Source: Xiashengella succiniciproducens
GTDB taxonomy: Bacteria > Bacteroidota > Bacteroidia > Bacteroidales > Marinilabiliaceae
Assembly (NCBI RefSeq): GCF_023674465.1
Contig: NZ_CP098400.1
Coordinates: forward strand, 2,446,801-2,510,800
Length of the DNA stretch: 64,000 nucleotides
Direction: 5' to 3'
The translations under genes and the position numbers were made by a program. Within the stretch, counting starts at the first letter, position 1; each line of letters starts with the position of its first letter. Below are positions 1 through 9,061 of the stretch, piece after piece. The notes under the pieces are model-generated. The model did no database searches. It was not told the DNA's origin and worked only from the letters and a program-made list of their open reading frames with translations.

Positions 1-827
1 ATACCAGCATTATAGATTGCCTGATACACATTCTCAATATAATTCTTAGGACTGGTCAGTACCTCATAATTCTTAACAGCACGTGAGTTTACACCAACTT
101 TCGCATCCAAAGAAACATTAGTCTTACCCTTTGAACCCTTTTTTGTAGTAATCATAATGATACCATTTGCACCGCGAGCACCATAAAGAGCTGTAGAGGC
201 AGCATCCTTAAGTACAGTCATTGACTCAATATCTGAAGAGCTCAATGATGAAAGGTCCCCATCAAAAGGCACACCATCTACTACATATAAAGGATCCATC
301 TCAGCGTTAATTGATCCAACACCTCTGATCCTGACATCTGCTGACTCACCTGGCTGTCCATTAGAACTCAAAATCTGAACACCAGCCATTGTTCCAGAAA
401 GAGCATTTGAAATATTTGCAACCTGACGTTTTTCAAGCTTGTCTGAACCTAGTACTGCTGCAGAACCAGTAAATGATCCCTTGGTTGAGGTACCATAGGC
501 AACAACTATAACTTCGTCCATAGCAATAGAGCTTGAAGCTAAGGCCACATTGATTGTGCTTCTACCTGCAACCTCAATTTCCTGAGTTTCCATTCCGATA
601 AATGAAAACACCAAAGTCTCAGCATCAGTCGGTACATTAAGCGAATATGTACCATCAAATTGTGTAACAGTACCAACTGTAGTACCCTTAACAAAAACGG
701 TTGCTCCAGGGATGGGTTCACCGTCTTCACTTCCGGTCACTTTTCCGGTAATGGTCCTGGTTTGAGCAAAAACTGCGCTCACACCTATTACCATCAGCAA
801 GGAAAGTGTCGCTAGAACTTTCTTCAT
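1..827 (-). CDS. SusC/RagA-family TonB-linked outer membrane protein, N-terminal part (cut by window edge)
   Basis: About 275 residues are readable from an ATG at 827 running off the left edge. A signal peptide (residues 1-22, ending VSAVFAQ) is followed by a carboxypeptidase-regulatory-like domain (about 23-105, ITGKVTGSEDGEPIPGA) and the start of a plug domain (from about 113: MDEVIVVAYGT, then VRIRGVGSIN, PLYVVDGVP and ALYGARGANGIIMITTKKG). These are hallmark SusC motifs. The family forms 22-strand outer-membrane transporters that work with a SusD lipoprotein and TonB to import glycans or peptides. Its SusD partner would lie beyond the left edge, so the substrate cannot be told. The long AT-rich upstream region holds a candidate promoter and a small palindrome. 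Confidence 0.95.
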   Translation of the reverse strand, partial: MKKVLATLSLLMVIGVSAVFAQTRTITGKVTGSEDGEPIPGATVFVKGTTVGTVTQFDGTYSLNVPTDAETLVFSFIGMETQEIEVAGRSTINVALASSSIAMDEVIVVAYGTSTKGSFTGSAAVLGSDKLEKRQVANISNALSGTMAGVQILSSNGQPGESADVRIRGVGSINAEMDPLYVVDGVPFDGDLSSLSSSDIESMTVLKDAASTALYGARGANGIIMITTKKGSKGKTNVSLDAKVGVNSRAVKNYEVLTSPKNYIENVYQAIYNAG

Positions 828-1128
828 AAAGTATAAGGTTTAAATTAATAAATAGGACAACTAACTATCGTTTGGTTTTTATTTTTCTTAATTCTTACAT
901 TCCAGATGGTACTGTCCGAAATTTCGAACATCATCATGAATTATACAACAAAAAAAGTATCCTTTAGTTTATTCCGGCTATTAATAATTTCAATAATCAG
1001 CCAGAAACATGAACGATTTAACACTTTTCCACTTGATTTTATGATGGAATTGACATTCCATGACTTTTATCATACCCCACAACTATCAATCGCATATCCA
1101 ACAAGTGCTTTATCTTATGATTTAGCTA

Positions 1129-1157
1129 CAAAAATAGAAAAATAAAAATATAAGCAA
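1129..1157 (-). promoter_or_regulatory. Candidate promoter for the susC gene
   Basis: On the minus strand the octamer TATTTTTG (1136-1129) matches the Bacteroidetes -7 consensus TAnnTTTG. A TTG (1157-1155) lies 18 bp upstream as a weak -33 element. It would give a leader of nearly 300 nt, which is long but not unusual for susC genes. The sequence match is all that supports it. Confidence 0.35.
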
Positions 1158-1712
1158 CACCCACAGATAAAAAAAATATATATTTCTTACTAATTATATG
1201 CAAAAGAGGGGTGGTCGCTCATATTTTATCTTTTTTCCTGTTCTCGATACAGTTTTTTAGGGGGATATATCCATTTTTTAGTCTATTTTCTATCTTCATG
1301 GTATTATATTACCTATATACTGCCTTTAAAATGTAATTTTATGAGCTAATCTAAAAAATGAAATATTGATAGTTTATATAAGATTGAAATGATAATTTAT
1401 CAAAATCCGGTATGTAATAAAATAAAACTGATAGAATTGGCAGTACTTACAAAGATTGATGATTATCAATATTTTATACTGACTTTTGTCATCTTTTCAT
1501 TCACTGCAAGTTCCCAATTACCTTATTGAATTTTCCAACGCAATATTCAATCTATTGTATCACAACTTATTGCAATAACGGATACCGAGTAATAGCAGTT
1601 TTACTTACAATCTGTAAGCAGGTGTCGAAATAAATCTGATGCTCTAAAAAACAAAGTATCTAAAAGAGAAAAGTAAAAGTTTGAAACCTTTTATGCTGCA
1701 GTATAAAAACAG

Positions 1713-1754
1713 AGAAGGTCATACTCCACCCTAAAGAGCGGAATATGACCTTCT
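1713..1754 (-). terminator. Rho-independent terminator of the efflux operon
   Basis: A 15-bp stem with one G-T pair (1713-1727 with 1740-1754, loop of 12) lies 18 bp past the tolC-like stop. Read on the minus strand it is followed by CTGTTTTTAT, a usable U tract. Confidence 0.8.
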
Positions 1755-1772
1755 GAAATCGTAGTACCTTAA

Positions 1773-3107
1773 CTAGTTTATTCTGGAAAGAAAGACTTCA
1801 CTTTGTCCACTAATTATTAGTAAAGAAAGCTCCCTCACCTTGGACTGGTATGTAGCGTCCAGCCATCGATTTACTGCATTTATATATGCCTGTTGGAATT
1901 CTCTGAATTCAATTCCGGACAAAACTCCAAGCTCATACCTTTCAAGAGCTATATCCAGATTAGATCTAGCGACATCTACGTTCTGCCTTTCGAAATCAAC
2001 CATCATAAGATTGGTCAGATACGTACTATATAATGTATGTATTTCCCCAATTACTGATAAATGAACATCCTCATATGATAGCCTCTTGCTCTCAAGCTCA
2101 ATCTTTGCATTCTTAACATTTCTGGTAATCTGGAATCCGTCAAAGATATTCATAGTCACTTCAGCACCGTAATTAAACCCGGTAGATTGGCTAAAGGTCA
2201 TTACTGAAGCAGGGCTCTCAGATCTGCTGTAACTGTATCCACTAACAAGGTTTATAGTAGGAAACCATCTAGATTTTGCCAAACTAAGATCCTGTTTAGT
2301 TATCTCCATTCCAAGTCTAGCCGCTATCAAATCTGTATTGTTGTCCTCTGCATGCATTATTAATTCCTGCTCAGTCAAAGGAGAACCAAGCAAGATACTG
2401 TCTTTAATATAACCAGTCTTAAGTAAAGGCTGATTCACATATCTATTCAGGCTTAAATACAAACTATTGAGAGTTTCCTTCTGACGAACCAGATTGGAAC
2501 TGTCTGCATTCAGGTCAAGCTGAGCTTGAAGCAAATCTATTCCAGCAGCTGAACCAATATCTACCTTTTCGGTGATAATCCTGTAGCGCTCTTTGGACAG
2601 CTCCATAAGTTGCTGTGCAGCGTCAACCCTATGTTGTTGCACGATTATACTATAGTAATAATCACTTACCAATACAAGCAGATTCTCAAGTGTCGTTCGC
2701 GTTTCAACTTCCCTTAATGACAGGTTCAATGAACTGCGTTTATAGTCTGCAAACATTCCAAGCCCATCAAACACTGTCCATGTCAAATTCACTCCGGCAT
2801 TTACATTCTCAGACTTTGCACTTGGGAATTCCTGTTCCCTGTCCTGAAATGTTCGCTTTGAGTCGGTTGTAGAGTTGTTTACCCTAACATTTGCATTTAG
2901 TGAAGGGAGAAATGGCCTTGCTGTATGACTGTTTTCAGCCTGCGTTACCCTGTTACGCATAATATTAAGCGAAGGATTCTGCTCAATTGCCAATTCAATT
3001 ATACCTGACAATGGTATAATCTCAGTCTCCTGCCCGATTATTGGCATCAGGCTTAACACAAACAATGACAGGCCTGCTATATATCCTCTTAACATAGTCT
3101 TAAACAC
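1773..3107 (-). CDS. TolC-family outer membrane efflux channel
   Basis: This 444-residue protein is an outer membrane efflux (OEP/TolC) protein. It has a signal peptide (about 1-25, ending LMPIIGQ), then two repeated halves of long helices with Asn/Leu-rich coiled-coil segments such as LELAIEQNPSLNIMRNRV near the N-terminus and SNLDIALERYELGVLSGIEF near the C-terminus. The latter, with a YELG-x-L-SGIEF pattern, is typical of the family. TolC trimers form the channel that carries substrate across the periplasm and outer membrane. It is the last gene of an operon with the RND pump (32-nt gap) and the membrane fusion protein, so it most likely serves that pump. The substrate is unknown. Confidence 0.93.
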   Translation of the reverse strand: MFKTMLRGYIAGLSLFVLSLMPIIGQETEIIPLSGIIELAIEQNPSLNIMRNRVTQAENSHTARPFLPSLNANVRVNNSTTDSKRTFQDREQEFPSAKSENVNAGVNLTWTVFDGLGMFADYKRSSLNLSLREVETRTTLENLLVLVSDYYYSIIVQQHRVDAAQQLMELSKERYRIITEKVDIGSAAGIDLLQAQLDLNADSSNLVRQKETLNSLYLSLNRYVNQPLLKTGYIKDSILLGSPLTEQELIMHAEDNNTDLIAARLGMEITKQDLSLAKSRWFPTINLVSGYSYSRSESPASVMTFSQSTGFNYGAEVTMNIFDGFQITRNVKNAKIELESKRLSYEDVHLSVIGEIHTLYSTYLTNLMMVDFERQNVDVARSNLDIALERYELGVLSGIEFREFQQAYINAVNRWLDATYQSKVRELSLLIISGQSEVFLSRIN

Positions 3108-3139
3108 TCTGTTTATAGTTCTTTTTTTTTACAATGCTC

Positions 3140-6100
3140 CTATGCTGCATTTTCACTGGCTTCAGCTACCTTAATATTGGCTTCTGAAGATGATATGAAA
3201 GTGTACATAGAAGGTATTACAAACAAGGTAAACAAGGTTCCGATTAACATACCACCCACAACAGTAATCCCCATAGCTACACGGCTTTCAGAACCTGATC
3301 CTGTTGCAAGCGCCATAGGCATGATACCAAGAATTGTCGAAATACTAGTCATCAAGATAGGTCTGAAACGTCGCACAGCAGCATCCCTAATAGCTTCTGC
3401 TCTACTTAATCCGGCCTGTTTACGCTGGTTAGCAAACTCAACTATCAAAATACCATTCTTGGTAACCAGACCAACAAGCATGATAATACCAATCTGACTA
3501 AATATGTTCATGGTTTGTCCAAAGTACCACATTGAAAACAACGCTCCAAGCAAAGCCAGAGGCACCGTAAACATAATTACCAATGGGTCACGGAAGCTTT
3601 CAAACTGAGCAGACAATACCAGGTAGATCATAACCAAAGCCAGAAGGAATGCAAAGGCCAGGCTTGATGTACTCTCGACGAAATCCCTCGAATCACCGGT
3701 CAATGCTGTACTAAATGTATCATCCAGCACTTTTGCTGATATCCTGTCCATTTCCTCAATACCATCACTGATGGTATAGCCTTTGCCTAATCCGGCAGAA
3801 ACAGTTGCAGAGACAAATCGATTGTAACGGTACAACTGTGGTGGGGTACTGCTTTCCTCAATAGTCACAAGATTATCAAGCTGAATCAGCTCCCCTGCCC
3901 TGCTGCGTACATATACCGATGCAATATCAGTCGGTTTATCTCTATGATCCCTCTCAAGCTCCCCAAGAATCTGATATTGCTTGCCATTCATCACATAATA
4001 TGACAAGCGGCTACCACTCAGAGTAAGCTGCAAAGTCTGTGCTATATCCCTAACTGATACTCCAAGCATAGATGCCTTCTCCCTGTCAATATGGACCTTA
4101 AGTTCAGGTTTGGTAAACTTAAGATTCAAGTCATAGTTCTGGAAAACCGGGCTTTTATCAACCTCATCCATAAAGGCAGGAAGGAATTCCTTAAGTTTTT
4201 CCAGATTCTGAGCCTGAAGAACATATTGAACCGGTAGGCCGCCACGGCGGCTGCCGAAGGTCTGAGATTGTGTCACATAAGACCTTGCTCCGGTAAAGCT
4301 TCTTACCTTTGCACCAAGATCATCAGCTATTTCCTGTTGACTTCTTTTCCTTTCAGAAGCATCTGTCAATACAACATTAAAAAAACCGGAGTTATTTCCT
4401 CCCATCCCTACCATCTGAAACACAAACTTGAGCTCAGGAACATCATTCATGATGAACTCTGCCAGTTCATCAGTATATCTCAGGGTATAATCAAAAGTTG
4501 TTCCTTCAGGTCCTGTCACACTTACCCTTAACTGACTACGGTCCTCCATAGGTGCCATTTCTGAAGGAATGGAAAACCACAAGGTCAAAATAATAATTAC
4601 CGACAGCCCCATAATAAGGGGAGTTAATATCTTGTGTTTTTCCAGATAAGAATTGAGTAATTTGCGGTACTTATTGTTCAACCATTGGAAGAAAGGCTCA
4701 GTTTTCCGATACATCCATGATCCACTCCCCTTGTGAGAATGCAGGATGCGGGTCGACAACATCGGTGTAAGAGTTAGTGCTACAAAGGCAGAAATAAGAA
4801 CTGCTCCGGCAATAACGATACTAAATTCTCTGAATAGACGACCGGTTACTCCCTGAAGGAACACTATTGGGAAGAACACTGCTACAAGGGCAATAGTAGT
4901 TGAGATAACAGCAAAAAATATTTCTTTCGAACCTTCAAACCCCGCTTGTATTGGATCAAGTCCATTCTCGATCTTGGAGAATATATTCTCCATTACTACT
5001 ATGGCATCATCAACAACCAGTCCTATCGACAGTACCAAGGCAAGTAGTGTAAGTATGTTGATAGAGAAACCGGCAATATACATTATAAAGAATGCGCCAA
5101 CAATTGAAACCGGAATAGCAAGAGCCGGAATCAAAGTTGTACGCCATTCACGCAAAAACACGAAAATCACAAGCACTACAAGGATTAGTGCCTCAAATAT
5201 TGAATTACGTACCTCCCCAATAGATGCCCTGATATACTCAGTATTGTCAAATCCAACTTCAGCAACAATATCAGCAGGAAGATCCTTTTTCAATTCTTCA
5301 AGTCTCTTCAATGCCTCATCAACTATTGAAATATAGTTGGCTCCAGGTTGCGGTACTATAATATTATTAACCATCGGCACCCCGTCCCGCTTTAAAATGG
5401 AGTACATATTTTCAGCCTCAACTACAGCCCGACCAATATCTTCAAATCTTACAACTCTTTCACCATCCTGATAGACAACCAACTTATTGAAGTCATCAAC
5501 AGAACTGAAGCGACCCATTGTCCGTACAGATAGCTCTGTATTGACACCTTCGATACGCCCTGAGGGAAGCTCAACATTCTCACGCATAAGCGCATCCCTA
5601 ACATCTGCAGGCGTTAGCCTGTATGCAGCCAGTTTAGTTGGATCCATCCAAAGTCGAATGGCAAATCTCTTGGCTCCCCAAGTATTTACCACACTAACAC
5701 CAGGGATTGTCTGAAGTCTTTCCTTAAAGTTAACCTCTGCATATTCAGTAAGATCAATAAGTGAACGACTGCTACTACTTAATGAAATAGCAAATATGGG
5801 CTGAGCGTCAGCATCAGCCTTGGATACAACAGGAGGGTCAACGTCTGCAGGCAACCTTCTCAATGCACCTGAAACCTTATCTCTTACATCATTGGCAGCT
5901 GTCTCAAGGTCGGTTTCCAAGTCGAACTCAACGGTAATTCTACTAGAACCGTCACGACTGCTACTGCTTATACTCCTAATCCCCTGAATACCGTTAACAG
6001 CCTCCTCAAGTGGTTCGGTAATCTGAGTCTCAATAACATCGGCATTTGCACCCGGATATGAAGTGGATACCGTAATAATTGGCTGATCTACACTGGGGTA

Positions 6101-6208
6101 GTCACGCACTCCCAGATAAGAAAAACCAATAACCCCGACAATGATGATAAAAAGGTTCATCACAATCGCCAACACGGGGCGCTTTATACTAACTGAAGAC
6201 AAACTCAT
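3140..6208 (-). CDS. RND-family inner membrane efflux transporter (AcrB/MexB-like, HAE1 type)
   Basis: At 1022 residues it has the normal length for hydrophobe/amphiphile efflux pumps. It begins with the first transmembrane helix after SIKRPVLAIVMNL and has the conserved GLVVDDAIVVMENI of transmembrane helix 4, whose aspartates (D400, D401) correspond to the proton-relay pair of AcrB. It also has FREFSIVIAGAVLISAFVAL and LTPMLSTR later. Two large periplasmic loops are present. Such pumps expel drugs, dyes, bile salts or lipids by proton antiport as a tripartite complex. The upstream gene encodes the fusion protein (23-nt gap) and the downstream gene the outer channel. No local regulator gene is adjacent, so control of the operon is not evident. 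Confidence 0.96.
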   Translation of the reverse strand: MSLSSVSIKRPVLAIVMNLFIIIVGVIGFSYLGVRDYPSVDQPIITVSTSYPGANADVIETQITEPLEEAVNGIQGIRSISSSSRDGSSRITVEFDLETDLETAANDVRDKVSGALRRLPADVDPPVVSKADADAQPIFAISLSSSSRSLIDLTEYAEVNFKERLQTIPGVSVVNTWGAKRFAIRLWMDPTKLAAYRLTPADVRDALMRENVELPSGRIEGVNTELSVRTMGRFSSVDDFNKLVVYQDGERVVRFEDIGRAVVEAENMYSILKRDGVPMVNNIIVPQPGANYISIVDEALKRLEELKKDLPADIVAEVGFDNTEYIRASIGEVRNSIFEALILVVLVIFVFLREWRTTLIPALAIPVSIVGAFFIMYIAGFSINILTLLALVLSIGLVVDDAIVVMENIFSKIENGLDPIQAGFEGSKEIFFAVISTTIALVAVFFPIVFLQGVTGRLFREFSIVIAGAVLISAFVALTLTPMLSTRILHSHKGSGSWMYRKTEPFFQWLNNKYRKLLNSYLEKHKILTPLIMGLSVIIILTLWFSIPSEMAPMEDRSQLRVSVTGPEGTTFDYTLRYTDELAEFIMNDVPELKFVFQMVGMGGNNSGFFNVVLTDASERKRSQQEIADDLGAKVRSFTGARSYVTQSQTFGSRRGGLPVQYVLQAQNLEKLKEFLPAFMDEVDKSPVFQNYDLNLKFTKPELKVHIDREKASMLGVSVRDIAQTLQLTLSGSRLSYYVMNGKQYQILGELERDHRDKPTDIASVYVRSRAGELIQLDNLVTIEESSTPPQLYRYNRFVSATVSAGLGKGYTISDGIEEMDRISAKVLDDTFSTALTGDSRDFVESTSSLAFAFLLALVMIYLVLSAQFESFRDPLVIMFTVPLALLGALFSMWYFGQTMNIFSQIGIIMLVGLVTKNGILIVEFANQRKQAGLSRAEAIRDAAVRRFRPILMTSISTILGIMPMALATGSGSESRVAMGITVVGGMLIGTLFTLFVIPSMYTFISSSEANIKVAEASENAA

Positions 6209-6231
6209 AGTTCCAGCAAGGTTTTAATACA

Positions 6232-7305
6232 TTAATTCTCCCTCAAGCTAATCTCTACAGGCATACCACTTCTGAGTTGAAGCACTCCGCTGGTGATAAC
6301 GGTATCTCCAACAGCAACACCTTCCTGTATTGCGACATAACGCTCTGTTCTGTTACCGCTTCTTACTCTTATCAATTCAGCAACTCCATTTCGGTAAACA
6401 TAAACCTGCTCACCATCCATCTGAGGTATAATAGCTTCACTTGGCACCTGAACTACATTATCCTCCCTGCCGATAATAATTTTAAGATCAGCAAACATAC
6501 CAGGCAAAAGTCTGTAATCGCTATTGGGATACTCAGCTCTGAGTGTAAGGGAACGTGTCCTCTCATCTATAGAAGGCTCAACTGCATATACTTTTGCCCT
6601 GAAATTATCAGAATATCCGGCTACATTGAAGATAACTTCACTTCCAACAAGTTTGGATGACTGATATCGTTCAGGTACAGAAAACTGCAATAACAATGGG
6701 GAGGTCTTCACCAGTCTGGCTACAGCCAGACCTGGTTGGATGTACGCTCCCGGACTGACATTTCGAAAACCAATTATTCCATCAAATGGAGCACGTATCT
6801 GAGTTTTCTGAATGCGGATATTCAAAAGATTGATCTCTGAATCTATAACAAGAAGGTCTGTCTGAACTTTATCAAAAGCTTCACGACTTATAGCTTCCTT
6901 TTCAAGCAATACTCTCTGACGCTCCAAAGTCTGCTCTATTAACTTTTTCTGATGTATAGCCTTTTCCCTCTGTGCCTGAAGTTCTGAATCGTCAATTACT
7001 ACGAGAAGATCCCCCTTCTTTACACGTGAACCTTCGTCAAATTCAATTTTTCGAACTACACCGGCTATCTCCGTACTAATGTTTACTTCTTCGCTGGCCA
7101 CCAAGGTACCGGCAGCCTTAAGCGCGTTCTCCATAGTTCCAGGTTTCACCACTATTGCCGAAACTGGTAACGCTCTTCCCATTCCGCCAGGACCCGCATC
7201 TGGACCTTTTTTACCTGAAAACAATCCTGTACGAGGAATAATCAGAAAAGCAGCAATAACTACAATGCCTCCGATTGCAATGGTCTGTTTGAGTGACTTC
7301 TTCAT
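6232..7305 (-). CDS. RND efflux periplasmic adaptor (membrane fusion protein, AcrA-like)
   Basis: This 357-residue protein is anchored by an N-terminal hydrophobic segment (about 9-25, IAIGGIVVIAAFLIIP) and has no lipobox. It shows the split lipoyl/biotinyl-like domain (EFDEGSRVKKGDLLVVIDD and IRAPFDGIIGFRNVSPGAY), a helical hairpin between them (about 110-160), a beta-barrel domain and a membrane-proximal domain (VPSEAIIPQMDGEQVYVY). Adaptors of this family bridge the RND pump and TolC channel. It is the first gene of the efflux operon, 23 nt before the pump gene. A glycine/proline-rich stretch (GPDAGPGGMG) follows the anchor. Confidence 0.95.
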   Translation of the reverse strand: MKKSLKQTIAIGGIVVIAAFLIIPRTGLFSGKKGPDAGPGGMGRALPVSAIVVKPGTMENALKAAGTLVASEEVNISTEIAGVVRKIEFDEGSRVKKGDLLVVIDDSELQAQREKAIHQKKLIEQTLERQRVLLEKEAISREAFDKVQTDLLVIDSEINLLNIRIQKTQIRAPFDGIIGFRNVSPGAYIQPGLAVARLVKTSPLLLQFSVPERYQSSKLVGSEVIFNVAGYSDNFRAKVYAVEPSIDERTRSLTLRAEYPNSDYRLLPGMFADLKIIIGREDNVVQVPSEAIIPQMDGEQVYVYRNGVAELIRVRSGNRTERYVAIQEGVAVGDTVITSGVLQLRSGMPVEISLREN

Positions 7306-7785
7306 ATTATTTATTATCCTAACCCTGTTAATTTTTCCACAATTCAGACAAAGGTATATTATAATAAGTCAATTACTATCCGGACTTACATCAGAAGTTT
7401 ACCATCCCTAAATAATTAACAAGAACTTAACAAACTCACACCTAAAAAAGCTCAAGATACCAAGGTTTAAGACTGTCTGAAAGGCAAATGGTTTAAGCCT
7501 TACATTTATAAAAAGGCTTAAATTTAAACCTCAAACACACAATTAAACCCTCCATTTTCTCAATAGCTATTCACCCATATAACACGTTTTCAAGCACTAG
7601 ATCAATACATTAGTCACATAGCGGAATATATGACCTAAATATTCCGACATTTAAATATTGTTAAATGTGCCAATGAACTTGAATTTAAAGGGTTTTTAAG
7701 TACGTGTGGAGAAGGATTTGCTTGTCTTATACGTGAAGTGCGGTAAAGAAGCCCCTTCACACTGATTACTAAAACACGCAACAAA
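7306..7785. other. Divergent intergenic region between the efflux operon and the carrier-like gene
   Basis: 480 bp of AT-rich sequence between divergent genes. Apart from the -7 candidate of the efflux operon and a 13-nt motif (7725-7737) that recurs at 8987-8999, nothing is recognisable. Confidence 0.55.
7349..7356 (-). promoter_or_regulatory. Candidate -7 element for the efflux operon
   Basis: TACCTTTG on the minus strand matches TAnnTTTG exactly and lies 44 bp upstream of the adaptor start codon. No good TTTG is found at the proper -33 distance, so only half of the promoter is supported. Confidence 0.45.
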
Positions 7786-8025
7786 ATGAACGACAAGAAG
7801 ATACGCAGGGACCTATACAAAGTATTGAGAAAAACAGGGGTTCCAAGGGATAGGATAGCAGAGAATGCATCATTTGAAAACGACATGCTTATGGATGCAG
7901 TTGATATGACCTGCTTTCTGTATTATTTGGAGACAAAGTTCAATGTAATCATTGACAACGATATTTTGCCAAAGATCGCTTCGGTACAGTCCACTTTGAA
8001 TTTCTTACAACAACGCTGTGCCTAA
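7786..8025 (+). CDS. Acyl-carrier-protein-like small protein lacking the phosphopantetheine serine
   Basis: This 79-residue acidic-helical protein aligns in spacing with acyl carrier proteins: ENDMLMDAVDMTCFLYYLE corresponds to the D-L-G-x-D-S-L-D helix II region. The Asp-Ser-Leu of ACP is replaced by Asp-Ala-Val, so there is no serine to carry 4'-phosphopantetheine. The following hydrophobic helix, the E-x-K-F turn and a late helix (ASVQSTLNFL) still fit the ACP fold. It stands alone between a divergent efflux operon and a convergent tRNA gene, with a terminator just after it. A role as a non-acylated, protein-binding carrier homologue is inference. No synthase, ligase or phosphopantetheinyl transferase is nearby. 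Confidence 0.8.
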   Translation: MNDKKIRRDLYKVLRKTGVPRDRIAENASFENDMLMDAVDMTCFLYYLETKFNVIIDNDILPKIASVQSTLNFLQQRCA

Positions 8026-8051
8026 TAACTCATAGCTTTAGTTTATTCAAA

Positions 8052-8089
8052 AGAAAGCCTGATGGTCATTGACCATCAGGCTTTTTTTG
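8052..8089. terminator. Bidirectional terminator between the carrier-like gene and tRNA-Pro
   Basis: A perfect 13-bp stem (AGCCTGATGGTCA and its complement, one-base loop) is followed by a T run on the plus strand and preceded by an A-rich stretch. It can end both the plus-strand gene (stop at 8025) and the minus-strand tRNA transcript. Confidence 0.85.
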
Positions 8090-8164
8090 TCGGGATGAGA
8101 AGATTCGAACTTCCGACCCCGCGCCCCCCAGACGCGTACTCTAACCTGGCTGAGCTACATCCCG
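8090..8164 (-). tRNA. tRNA-Pro (anticodon GGG)
   Basis: The minus strand folds into a full cloverleaf. The acceptor stem is CGGGATG with CATCCCG, the D arm GCTC/GAGT, and the anticodon stem CGCGT/GCGCG around the loop CTGGGGG (anticodon GGG). The T arm has the TTCGAAT loop and the discriminator base is A. CCA is not encoded: the bases after the discriminator read CAAAAA. The anticodon GGG reads proline codons CCC and CCU. Confidence 0.96.
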
Positions 8165-8333
8165 AACTGTTTTCAAATCCGGTGCAAAAATATAAAAGTT
8201 TACGTATTATCACAATCCACCACTACAAAAAAACAAAAATCATTCTACCTTAATTGTCTGTCAATTCATCCGGCTTTTTATCAAATAGAATGAATTTTAC
8301 TACAAAACACCGCTTATTTACCATATTTTTGTA

Positions 8334-8341
8334 AAAACACG
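8334..8341 (+). promoter_or_regulatory. Candidate -7 element upstream of the ECF sigma gene
   Basis: TATTTTTG matches TAnnTTTG exactly, 39 bp upstream of the sigma factor start codon. A clear -33 TTTG is not present at 19-21 bp, so confidence is moderate. Confidence 0.45.
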
Positions 8342-8380
8342 TTTGGCATCCAGTATTTCAGGAATAGTCCCGAATCAAAT

Positions 8381-8977
8381 ATGTCGCAAAAATCAATACC
8401 TGCACAAGAGGCTCTAATTATTGACGGCTTAAAAAGAGGAGACGAACATTTCTTCCGGCTTTTGTTCGATACCTATTATAAATCCTTGGTAGCTTTTGCC
8501 AACAGGATGCTGCTCGATATTGACCTTTCAAGGAGTATTGTTCAGGATGTCTTCGTAATGCTTTATGACAAACGGGAAGAAATCAACATTCATACTAGTC
8601 TCAATGCCCACCTCTACCAATCTGTAAAAAACAGATGCCTCAATCATATCAAGCGAGATAAGATGAAAAACAGGCATCACGATATACTGCTGGAAAACAG
8701 CGAGACTGTTCAAGCTCCAGCTAACAGCCTGGAGTACAACGAGCTTGAGAACTTAATCCGCTCCACTATTGAGAACATGCCCGACAGGTGCAAGGAGATA
8801 TTCAGGATGAGCCGCTTTGAAGGTAGATCCAATCAGGAAATAGCCGACAAGTTGGGTATCTCCAAAAGAACAGTGGAGACCCAAATAAGCAATGCTCTTA
8901 AAATACTTCGCGAAGAACTCTCCAAATACCGCATGCTACCGGCCTTCTTATGCATGGTAGTATTTTTTCTTATATAA
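8381..8977 (+). CDS. ECF-type RNA polymerase sigma-70 factor (Bacteroidetes FecI-like)
   Basis: This 198-residue protein has sigma region 2 (about 25-95: FFRLLFDTYYKSLVAFANRM, then SIVQDVFVMLYDKREEI) and region 4 with a helix-turn-helix (about 130-185: NMPDRCKEIFRMSRFEGRSN, then IADKLGISKRTVETQI). The short hydrophobic C-terminal tail (AFLCMVVFFLI) is common in Bacteroidales ECF factors. ECF factors redirect RNA polymerase to a small regulon when the anti-sigma factor releases them. The fecR-like anti-sigma gene and a TonB-dependent receptor with a signalling domain follow on the same strand, so this is the regulator of a cell-surface signalling operon. Confidence 0.95.
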   Translation: MSQKSIPAQEALIIDGLKRGDEHFFRLLFDTYYKSLVAFANRMLLDIDLSRSIVQDVFVMLYDKREEINIHTSLNAHLYQSVKNRCLNHIKRDKMKNRHHDILLENSETVQAPANSLEYNELENLIRSTIENMPDRCKEIFRMSRFEGRSNQEIADKLGISKRTVETQISNALKILREELSKYRMLPAFLCMVVFFLI

Positions 8978-9061
8978 AATCCGTTTTCTTATACGTGAAC
9001 CCTTCTGGTCATTTGTCTTATAAATGACGTTCGAAACAACAACCTATATAATACTTGTATC

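Larger units (their letters stand above)
828..1772. other. Gene-free region between the susC start and the tolC-like stop
   Basis: This 945-bp AT-rich stretch holds no convincing gene. A 79-codon reading frame on the plus strand (906-1145) has no recognisable motif and lies in what would be the susC leader. Visible elements are a candidate promoter for susC (1129-1157), a 16-nt near-palindrome at 914-929 and the efflux-operon terminator (1713-1754). The rest shows nothing I can name. Confidence 0.6.

Noticed and set aside
906-1145. 79-codon reading frame on the plus strand upstream of susC
   Set aside because: It has no recognisable domain, composition like non-coding AT-rich DNA, and lies in the susC leader.
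7635-7886. 83-codon minus-strand frame across the carrier-like gene start
   Set aside because: It overlaps the start of the plus-strand carrier-like gene, which has a clear family fit.
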